DNA of 64,000 nt from NCBI GenBank assembly GCA_032358165.1, contig JAALGY010000019.1:1-64000 (forward strand), given 5' to 3'. Both the position numbers and the translations under genes were made by a program. Below are positions 54,008-62,148 of this stretch, piece after piece; position 1 is the first letter of the stretch; each line of letters begins with the position of its first letter. This stretch comes from Diplosphaera chodatii. Taxonomy: Eukaryota > Chlorophyta > Trebouxiophyceae > Prasiolales > Stichococcaceae. Under the pieces are notes generated by a model. That model did no database searches, had not been told where the DNA came from, and worked only from the letters and a program-made list of their open reading frames with translations.

Positions 54008-54565
54008 CTCCTCAGCCGCGCAGCTTCATCGTCGCCAGCTGCCGCCGCCGCCGCTTGCCGCAGCTGCCACTGTCGCAGTTTGCCGCTAGCTCCGGCCGCA
54101 TCAGCGGCAGTCATAGCAATCAAACAGTTTTAGTAGCATCACGTGGAGTCACATGGAATCACAGAGATATAGATATTGCATTTGTGGCCTGGGTGATTGG
54201 ACCGCGTTGTTGGCGTTGCTGATCTCGCGCTTCTTAGCCTTTGCAGCACGTTTGCATCCATGCAGATTAGACTTCCTCATCGGGACTATTGCCTTGCGCT
54301 GGTCTCATGGGCCCTGCATTCCCTTGTGGTTTCAGTGTCCACCATCTGCACAGTTCGACATTTGATGTGTGACATGTCATTCTTTCGCCGCCCTCACGTT
54401 CACACGTGAGACGCCGCATTGTGCCGCAGAGCCTTGTTCTTGAGCTTGGTTCTGGTCTTGTTTGTTTGTTTGTTTGTTTGTTTGTTTTTTTTGGTTCTGG
54501 TCTGGACGCCCTTTGTAAACAACAAACAAACAAACAAACAAACAAACAAACAAACAAACAAACAA
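54008..54565 (+). mobile_element. Non-autonomous element sharing the LINE-A 3' end, ACGGTGGCAGC target duplication
   Basis: ACGGTGGCAGC flanks it at 53997-54007 and 54566-54576. The last 290 bp (from about 54270) match the LINE-A terminal block, with the 3' hairpin kept, and end in a long CAAA run. The first 260 bp show no match I can see to LINE-A. This is either a diverged subfamily or a chimeric/SINE-like element that borrowed the LINE-A 3' end. A 33-bp tail-only insert lies inside it. Confidence 0.82.
54458..54490 (-). mobile_element. Tail-only insertion, (TTTG)n, 33 bp
   Basis: A run of TTTG units ending in T8, with TTGGTTCTGGTC on both sides (54446-54457 and 54491-54502). The neighbouring sequence equals other LINE-A ends when it is removed. 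It looks like a retrotransposition event that copied nothing but the tail. Confidence 0.8.
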
Positions 54566-54827
54566 ACGGTGGCAGCGGCAGCGGCAGTGCCAACTCCGGC
54601 AGCGCTGGTGGCCCGCCGCGCCAGCAGCAGTCCGCTGGTCCCGGGTTCCTGCAGCGGAACCCGCCAGCAGCACAAGTCAATGCTGTGCAGCCTGCTGAGC
54701 AGCGCACAAAGCTGACGCCGCGCACTAGGCAGCGGTTGTTAGACACTGGTGGTTGTTTCTGGTGCCGCAAGCCTGGACACACGTGGCAGAACTGCCCAAC
54801 CCGCCCGCCCGACCGTGGTGGTGGGGC

Positions 54828-54872
54828 GGGAAACGGTCAGCCTCGGTAGGTGGGGGCCCTAGCCCTGCCGAG
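54828..54872 (+). promoter_or_regulatory. -1 ribosomal frameshift signal between gag and protease
   Basis: GGGAAAC (54828-54834) sits in the gag frame as G-GGA-AAC, the X-XXY-YYZ heptamer pattern. After a 7-nt spacer, CTCGGTAGG (54842-54850) can pair with CCTGCCGAG (54864-54872): 9 bp including one G-U pair, with a 13-nt loop. The gag UAG lies inside the stem. The protease frame is exactly -1 relative to gag and open from here. These parts match known -1 frameshift sites; activity is inferred. Confidence 0.8.
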
Positions 54873-55655
54873 AGGGGCTGCAGCAATGGTATGTCTGCCA
54901 GCCCCAGGCCCAGGAGCGTGTCTGCCTCCATAAACAATCAGACTAGAGGACCCAGCCACCTCGATGGACAGCGGGACGTTGGGTGCACACACAGTGGCGG
55001 CGCATCGCTAAACTGTTGTGCATGCCACCAGGAACTGACCACAGAGGGCAATGCCCCTGAAGTGATCGATTTGCTAGCGCCTTGCCCGGGAAACTGGCGG
55101 GCAGCTGAGGCTACTAGAGCGGGGACGTCCCCGACTGCTGATGCAGCGGGCCGCCTTAGTACGTCTAACTCGTTTGGTGCACTGTTTGATGATGCTGTGG
55201 CAACGGAGCCCACCTCAATGGATGGGATGAACGCCACGGCGGCAGCGCCAGTGCCGGCAGCGGGCTCAGCCCGGCCGCGCCACAGAGCTGCTGATGACGC
55301 CGCCGCTGGCAGGCAGCGACGCACCCGGAGTCGCTCGCCGCTGCGGGTAGTCCTGTCACCTGTAGTACCAGGTGCAGATGGTGACCCCAGCTTTGAAGAA
55401 CCGATTGTGGTGAAAGTCTGTCTCAATGGAAAGCCAGCAACAGCGTTGGTTGACACTGGGGCAGCAGCTGACATCCTGTACCCTGCTGCGGCAGAGAAGT
55501 TGGGCATAAAAGTGCAGCACAGTAACACGCAGGCGCGGGTGGTGATGGCTGACCAGTCAGAACGCACATGTGCACAGATAGCACGGAAGGTGCATCTGCG
55601 TGTTGGCGATGCTGGCAGATCAGTAGCGACCAAAATGACTTTCTGGGTAGCAGAC
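54834..55655 (+). pseudogene. Retroviral-type aspartic protease region (start of pol), truncated
   Basis: This is the -1 frame after gag, open to the LINE-A insertion at 55656. A Ser/Ala/Gly-rich linker with a Cys/His cluster (about 55010-55030) leads into a retropepsin-like domain: VVKVCLNGKPATALVDTGAAADILY, with the catalytic DTG at 55452-55460, then VVMADQSERTCAQIARKVHL. It would cut the Gag-Pol polyprotein as a dimer. The usual second protease motif is only partly covered and the reverse transcriptase, RNase H and integrase are not in the window. Insertion truncates it. Confidence 0.85.
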
Positions 55656-57290
55656 CTGCCACCTCACCTGCCAGCACCCGCCGTCGCCTTCACCTTCGGT
55701 CCCATCCTGGATTCGCACCGCCACTCACCCTCACCTACACCCTCACACCTCACCTGTCAGCACCCGCCGTCGCCTTCACCTTCACTTTTGGTCCCATTCT
55801 GGACCCACCGCCGCTCACCTTCGCCTACACCCTCACACTCCACCTGTCAGCACCCGCCGCCGCCTTCACCTTCACTTTCGGTCCCATCCTGGACTCCCAC
55901 CGCCGCTCACCTTCGCCTACATCCTCACACCTCGCCTACCAGCACCCGCCGTCGCCTTCACCTTCACCTTCAGTCCCATCTTGGACTCCCACCGCCACTC
56001 ACCTTCACCTACACCCTCACAGCTCACCTGCCAGCACCCGCCGTCACCATCACCTTTACCTTCGGTCCCATCCTGGACTCCCACCGCCACTCGCCTTCAC
56101 CTACACCCTCGCACCTCGCCTGCCAGCACCCGCTGCCGCCTTCACCTTCACCTTCGGTCCCATCTTGGACTCCCACCGCCACTCACCTTCGCCTACACCC
56201 TCACACCTCACCTGCCAGCACCCGCCGTCACCTTCACCTTCACATTCAGTCCCATCCTGGACTCCCACCGCCACTCACCTTCACCTACACCCTCCACACC
56301 TCGCCTTCCAGCACCCGCCGTCGCCTTCACCTCCACCTTCGGTCCCATCTTGGACTCCCACCGCCACTCACCTTCGCCTACACCCTCACACCTCACCTGC
56401 CAGTACCCGCCGTCACCTTCACCTTCGCCTTCGGTCCCATCTTGGACTCCCACCGCCACTCACCTTCACCTACACCCTCCACACCTTGCCTACCAGCACC
56501 CGTCGTCGCCTTCTCCTTCACCTTCGGTCCCACCTTGGACTCCCACCACCACTCACCCTCACCTATACACCCGTACCTCACCTGCCCAATCCGCACTGAC
56601 CAAGATCAAGAACAAGAGCAAGAGCAAGACCAAGACCTTAGTAGCATGACAACACCTAGCAGCGGCCACCCGCGGAGCCCGCGCGGATGGGAGCACCTGC
56701 CTCAGAAGACCCTGGTGCCCGGTATTGTGCATATCGGACAGCTTGCGGCGTCAGCCGCCAGCCCTCTGTTGTTTGCTAGCGCCGGCCCTCAGTCCCTTTG
56801 GGTTTGGTTGCTTTCACCAGCATGCAGGGCGCCTCGCGGCGTATCCGGTCCCAGCGGGCCCAGAGCTCGGCGTACTTGTACGCAACCGGTCCCTGCATGT
56901 CTGCGCGGGGTTTTCTGGGTTTACCCGCGGGTGCTGTGGCACGTGGACACACAGACGTTATGACATTTCTAGAGTGATAGACCCGCAGCGGTGCGACTTC
57001 GCCGCGAGTGCGTGGCATTGCTGCCGCCGCCGCTAGGTCCCCGCACTTGTACGATATTAGGTAGCCTTCCTCATCGGGACTATTGCCTTTCGCTGGTCTC
57101 ATGGGCCCTGCATTCCCTTGTGGTTTCAGTGTCCTCCATCGACATATCTCGAACATGACGTTTTGATGACATACTCAGCCGCCCTCACGTTCACACGTGA
57201 GAAGCCGCATTGTGCCGCAGAGCCTTGTTCTTGAGCTTGATTCTGGTCTGGACGCCCTTTGTAAAAAACAAACAAACAAACAAAAAAACG
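55656..57290 (+). mobile_element. LINE-A 3' end with about 10 minisatellite units
   Basis: A sense LINE-A truncated inside the array. It has about ten variable units (55656-56580), the terminal block (56581-57264) and a CAAA tail to 57290. The array end differs from copy 1 ('caatccgcactgaccaag'), so this is a diverged copy. The left flank is the protease frame and the right flank is another LINE-A piece, so no target duplication can be matched. Confidence 0.9.
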
Positions 57291-57567
57291 AGCAGTGGGA
57301 GGTTGACTCTGCCCACCGCTTCGTGCGCCGCCAGGGCGATGGTCGACTCTACCGCGTGCGCTTCGACCACAGCCTCGCTGCTCATGACGACGCTGCCTCA
57401 CTCCTCGACACCCAGCCCCCCTGGCAACCCTGCCATCTCGTCATGTGGTCACCTCCCGCACACCGCGCGGCTGCTGGCGCAGCGCCATCGGCCGACGGGA
57501 ACGACAGTGACGTGCCCGCTCACAAGAAGATGGATCGCCCCTACTTCCTTGCCGAGCTCGCCGATCT

Positions 57568-57631
57568 TTTTGTTTGTTTGTTTGTTTGTTTGTTTGTTTG
57601 ATGCACATACCCGCGGCTGTGTCACATTGTC
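57568..57631 (-). mobile_element. 64-bp insertion: (CAAA)n tail on a non-LINE-A sequence
   Basis: AGCTCGCCGATCT flanks it at 57555-57567 and 57632-57644. On the minus strand it reads about 33 bases of sequence unrelated to either LINE ('gacaatgtgacacagccg...') followed by CAAA repeats. It looks like an RNA of other origin inserted with a LINE-A-type tail and target duplication. Confidence 0.82.
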
Positions 57632-58478
57632 AGCTCGCCGATCTGACCATCGTCCCCGACATCTACGGCTACGGCGAAGAAGACCGCAACCTCATGGAGT
57701 ACGAGGTCTCTCTTGGAACGGCACACCTCTTGGAGTCGGAGCTCCTCCAGCAAGGCCGCATCACCTTGGCCACCACGCAGCCCACAGCCATCCCTCGCTG
57801 ATTCGCCCCAGGCTACGCCCACGTCGAGGCCGGCGAGCATGCCGTCATCACCGAGGCCCAGCAGCACCGCACGGCTCAGCGGGACCACATCGACCACCCA
57901 GACTGGGTTACACGCACTTCCCCGCAGGCACCACTGGCGACAACAGCAGCTGCTGCACCCCACTCCACTTCTCCGACGCCCACTCAGCCGACACAGCCGG
58001 ACTCCCCACCCCCTGCCGACCAGCCCACAAACCAGTTCCCCACGCCCTGACTCGCCCTCGCCAACAGCAGCTCCACACCGTCTCCCATGCTTCATCGCCA
58101 TCACAGGGCCCCAACCAAGCGTGCACGCTATGGCGACACGGGCCCGCGACCCACAGCAGCGGTCCCAAGCACACGCTCGCCGGCCCCACCAACAACGCCA
58201 TCTTCCTCAGGACAACACCACCCCTGCCGTCGCCTCCAAGTACCGCCGCTGCTGGGAACAGCTCTGCGGCACCAACATCCGCAAGGCCGATGTCGCCGTC
58301 GCCTGGCGAGCCCTTCACTGCCAACTTCGCACACCATCCTTCCTCACCTACTGCCGCTATAAGCACGCCGCTGTCGACATGTCAGGTGATACCCCCATGC
58401 TGAGGGCCTGCTGCCGCTGGCCGGCTTGCCGTACCCCGCTCGTCAACAACCCCGCCACCCTGCAGCCCACCACCGTCG

Positions 58479-58711
58479 GCTATCCATTCATTGGACACCG
58501 TTCAGGGACCGGGTCCGATCCCTGGCGGTGGCGGAAGTTTCGGGTCTAGTTCCGTGTGGGACCAACCCACCCCACCCTATGCAAGTGGTTGCTTCGGCAA
58601 TCTGCCCTCCATGGTTTGTGTATATAAGTCGTTGAAAAACGCAATACACAAACAGCCTTCCGGTCAAAGGTCCTTTTCCATCGCTATTTGCACTTCCCTT
58701 ACCGCTATCCA
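58479..58711 (+). mobile_element. SINE copy with CCGTCG target duplication
   Basis: Flanked by CCGTCG at 58473-58478 and 58712-58717. Its B-box has a T-to-C change (GGTCCGATCCC). Confidence 0.9.
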
Positions 58712-58909
58712 CCGTCGCCAGCACCACCCACGTCCTCCTCCACTGCCCGCTCACACGCCCTGCCCTCCAGTGGCTCTGCGACTTGTGGGCTGCCATCGAC
58801 GGCGGCCACACACCCCCAACCACTCCTGACGTCATCATCGCCGGCGACCCCACTGCCTGGCACCCTGGCCGCCTGGACCTTGAGCTGTGGACCCGGCTTC
58901 GGGTCACCT

Positions 58910-59083
58910 CATTGTGCAGAGTTGGAGGGGTGTACATCCAACCGGGATTGAGTGGACCCATTCTGTCAGCGGGGAGTGAACGGTTTCGGACACGACTCGT
59001 TGTGCATGTTGCTCTGGGTTATTCCGCCAGAGCCTGTGGCTAGGCCAAAATGGCCCACCACCAGTATGTAATCAATGTCATGT
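58910..59083 (+). mobile_element. LINE-B 3' end, 174 bp
   Basis: A sense LINE-B from the last ORF2 codons (ELEGCTSNRD) to the TCAATG tail, joined on the right to antisense LINE-A. Confidence 0.88.
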
Positions 59084-60078
59084 CACAAGGGAGGGGAGGC
59101 GGCGGCGTTGTGGTGGGGGGCAGGTGGTAGGGGGGCGGGCAGCTCGTCGTCGGTGACCAGTGAGCTGTGTGGTTGGCGGAGTGGGCCGAGTTGCAAGGGC
59201 CAGTGAGGGATCGTGCGGGCGAGGTGGCGGCGGCAGTGGGGTGCTCGCCAAGGGTGCTGCGGCTGAGGCGTCTGCGGCGGGTGCAAGCTCGCGTGGGCTG
59301 GTCGTCGTGGGCGGCGTTGTTGGTGGAGGGTCCGGAGGGTGTGTGCCTGGCTGGCGAGGTGTATGGGGTGCGGCTGGTGGCACCGGCAGCGGAACGCTGC
59401 GAGTCGACTGCCGAGGCGGCAGTGGGGCGACGGGAAGGGCTGCCATGTGCGCCTGGTTGGTGTTCGCCTCAAGCGCTAGCCGCATGGTGGCATCAAGGGA
59501 GGCACGGATGACGGCAAGGTCCCCGCGTGCGATGGCAGCGAACTGGGGGTCGCCCTCGATGGCTGCCCGCAAGTCGTCAAGGGACCAGAGGCCAAGGGAT
59601 GCAGCTCCGATGAGGTCGGCGTCGTGGGCAATAGGGTCAGCGATGGCACGCTGGCTGAAGAACAAGCGATCTCGCATGATGAGGCGGTGCGTATGCTGCT
59701 GCTCAGGGTCCAGCTTGCGCCCAATCCCGATGCGGTGAGCAGCCGCGACGCCGTCGCGCAGGCGTGGCGGGAGCGATGGCACAGTGGCGATGTCGAGAGT
59801 GGATGCCATGATGGCAGGTCCGAGGCCCCAACGGTGAAGGGCTCGGGCTGGCGCGTCGGTGTGGGGAATGGAGGATGCCGGAGCTCGCATGAGGTGAAAG
59901 CCGTGAATGGACTTCCACACTGCTGGCGTCGGCTGGAACAGGCGGAACGCTCGCTTCGCTGCCAGGGCGGTGGCGAAGAGCTCAAGGGAGGGGGCGCCAG
60001 CGCCACCAGCTCGTCGGGAGAGGCCGCATACAAGTCGCTTCGGGTTGCAGTTGGCGGAGAGGGGGTCGGTATTGTAGC
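59084..60078 (-). pseudogene. LINE-A copy H, ORF2 internal fragment, antisense
   Basis: The sequence is antisense to copy-1 positions ~3940-4935 (post-RT GLSRRAGGAGAPSL region and first Pro-rich segment). The frame is open throughout. Both ends are truncated, which does not fit simple 5' truncation; the LINE-B copies on both sides are probably responsible. Confidence 0.85.
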
Positions 60079-60343
60079 ACTTTTCCGTTTGCATACTCGG
60101 AAGGGTTTCCTGCGCACGTTCTATACACGCTCTCTGGCCACATACAGGCTCTCTACAACAACCGCGAAGGATCCCGCGCTGCCCGGTGTCCGGCAGCGCG
60201 CTCACAGGAGGCCAACCGCACCCAACCAACCAACCCCGTCAAACCACGCAACCCTGCGCTCTACACCCCTCAACCTGCTTGCAAACCTTGCAAACAGACT
60301 CATCTCACACACATCATCCTTCTGCTGCAATTTCGCAGCCACC

Positions 60344-60379
60344 GCACCTCATTTGAGGCCATTGCACCTCGTTTGAGGC
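60344..60379 (+). promoter_or_regulatory. Paired palindromic boxes in LINE-B 5' region
   Basis: GCACCTCATTTGAGGC (60344-60359) and GCACCTCGTTTGAGGC (60364-60379) repeat at exactly 20-bp spacing, about 100 bp before ORF1. The core CCTCA-TT-TGAGG is a near-perfect dyad. A role in an internal promoter is possible but only inferred. Confidence 0.5.
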
Positions 60380-60475
60380 GTCCCATACTGACTCCAACCG
60401 CTCATATCGCGTCACACACACCCAGCACCTGCATCACAAGCTGCAACCATCCATCTACCTCCTATACATCATAAC

Positions 60476-62121
60476 ATGACGATCTGCACGCGTTCGTTCT
60501 CTGACGTTGTCTCCTCAACAGATGCGGCGATGGACTGGGCGACGGTTGCGTCACTGAGTGACCTGGCTGCACTCCGGAAGATCGCCAAACGGTACAACGT
60601 GTCTGTGCGCAGGGGCGCCAACGCAGAAACGGTTCGTCGGCAGCTACACGCCGTCATGGAGCCAATGGACGGCATTGCGGACGCTGCACTTGCAGAGTTT
60701 TCGGTGTCGGACTCCAGCGCCGATTTGAGTCAGCAGTCCTGCACGCACAACGCGGCACCCATCAGCGAGGCCTATACGGCGCCTGCTGCTCAGCAGCGGC
60801 CACCCAGGGGCCCCCTGCGTGGACTTGCATGCGTGCATGCAACTGCAGATGATGCTGACTTGGATCACGTGACTGCCCAGACTGCTCAGGGTGATTCCAG
60901 TGCAGGCTGTGCAGTCCCACAGCCCTCGTCCAACGCTGCCATTGCGCCATACTTGCGCAGGATTGCGTCTCTTGAGGCCGAGGTGCAGCAGCTGAAGCTT
61001 GAGTGGAATGGATAGCGGTAAGGGAAGTGCAAATAGCGATGGAAAAGGACCTTTGACCGGAAGGCTGTTTGTGTATTGCGTTTTTCAACGACTTATATAC
61101 ACAAACCATGGAGGGCAGATTGCCGAAGCAACCACTTGCATAGGGTGGGGTGGGTTGGTCCCACACGGAACTAGACCCGAAACTTCCGCCACCGCCAGGG
61201 ATCGAACCCGGTCCCTGAACGGTGTCCAATGAGGCAGCAGCACATCAGCAAGCGGCACTGCAGCAGCAATGCCAGCCAGTCAAGCTTGTCATACATGTGC
61301 AGCAGCCACAGCCCAACAGCAGCAGCCAGGAGCAGCAGATGGCACCGGACAGGCAGCATGAAGCTTCAGAGCAGCATGCAGCACCCGCGCCAGCAGCTCC
61401 CAGCAGCCAGCCTGCAACATCAGCAATGGCATCAGCAGCAGCATTGCCACAGCAGCCAACAGCAACCAGCCGGCCCAGCATTGATCCAAAACAGCAGCCG
61501 CGGCTCCCAGCACGCAGCAGCAGCACTGGTTCAGCAGCATGGGTCTTCAGCGGCTTGGATTTTGCAGCAGGCAGCAGCAGCGATGTTGCCGCAGCGGCAG
61601 TACAGGGTTTCTGCACCAGCAAGCTTTGCTTGCAAGATGCTGCACAGCACATCACCGTGATGCGTGTCAGCAAGCAGAAGACCGGTCTGGCTGTTGTCAG
61701 CATTGACGATGGTGCTTTTGTGCGCAGGATGTGCAGCGCGAAAGCGCGCCTTCCCCGCACTTGCGGTGTTTCAGTTTTTGAGAGTGTGGCACCGCAGCGT
61801 CGGGACGCAGCGGCACAGCTGCGCAGGAGCCAGCACCATGCAGCCCAGGACGCAGCTCCGGTGGCGAACGCACGCCGCGCAGCCGCAGATGCTATGCAAT
61901 TTGCACAGCATCACCTCGCGCCGCGCCGGCAGCGGCGGCCAAGCGCTCTTGGCCCTCACCCTGCTGTTGCTCCCCTTGGCATTGCATCACGCTTTGCTGT
62001 GCTGCCCGTTGAGCCCACTTCTCACACATCACCTGGTGGCCCCACTTTGGCTGAGGGAACATCACCCTCTCCAGCAAAGGCGCCAGCCACCCCCAAACCC
62101 ACCCCCAACCATGTCTGCTAG
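60476..62121 (+). CDS. LINE-B ORF1, interrupted by a SINE
   Basis: ATG at 60476 starts the frame. The N-terminus (about 60530-60650, MDWATVASLSDLAALRKIAK...ANAETVRRQL) resembles a SAP-like helix-extension-helix DNA/RNA-binding motif. A short heptad-like stretch (ASLEAEVQQLKLE) precedes the SINE. After it come a Gln/Ala/Ser-rich region and a more ordered block (about 61620-61790, HITVMRVSKQKTGLAVVS). The SINE plus its TGAG duplication adds 230 bp; the frame before and after agrees once they are removed. It ends at TAG 62119-62121. Likely an RNA-binding partner of ORF2, inferred from position. Confidence 0.8.
61004..61229 (-). mobile_element. SINE copy in LINE-B ORF1, TGAG target duplication
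   Basis: An antisense SINE flanked by TGAG at 61000-61003 and 61230-61233. Confidence 0.9.
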
Positions 62122-62148
62122 GGGTGTTGGGGCCGGGCTGCGCCCGGC
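62119..62148 (+). promoter_or_regulatory. In-frame UAG with downstream stem-loop between ORF1 and ORF2
   Basis: TAG at 62119-62121 separates ORF1 from ORF2, which are in the same frame. Ten bases later GCCGGGC (62132-62138) and GCCCGGC (62142-62148) form a perfect 7-bp GC stem with a 3-nt loop. No in-frame ATG lies between the UAG and the first endonuclease motif. This resembles a stop-codon readthrough site, but re-initiation at a non-AUG codon or an inactivating mutation would look the same. Confidence 0.55.

Larger units (their letters stand above)
52800..54849 (+). pseudogene. Ty3/Gypsy-like gag, interrupted
   Basis: ATG at 52800 opens an acidic, Ala-rich N-terminus. A frameshift near 53030 separates it from the Gag core. 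The core is split by a LINE-A end at 53371-53659: ...DWLKMSRIEDADAVQMLGLQ and LEGSAQDWFYTV lie before it, RSVQQYIAEVEKLALHV and MRKFRYGLNPAIQ after it, a pattern typical of the retrotransposon Gag family. A second insertion at 54008-54565 precedes the nucleocapsid part. That part has a CCHC knuckle, CFWCRKPGHTWQNC (C-x2-C-x4-H-x4-C) at about 54754-54795. Gag ends at TAG 54847-54849, 13 nt after a slippery heptamer. The protein would package element RNA; this copy is dead. Confidence 0.88.
57291..58909 (+). pseudogene. LINE-A copy G, ORF2 C-terminal fragment
   Basis: Sense LINE-A ORF2 sequence equivalent to copy-1 positions 5700-6995, covering the end of the Pro-rich tail and the zf-RVT-like region. 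It is broken by a 64-bp insert, a Trp-to-stop change (TGA at 57799-57801), a small frame change near 58029 and a SINE. It is truncated by a LINE-B end at 58910. Confidence 0.88.

Noticed and set aside
54377..54673. Hydrophobic FVCLFVCLFV peptides
   Set aside because: Translations of TTTG repeats from LINE-A tails, not membrane proteins.
58491..58829. ORFs such as MDTVQGPGSIPGGGG repeated in every SINE
   Set aside because: The frame lies in a tRNA-related SINE and recurs only because the element does.
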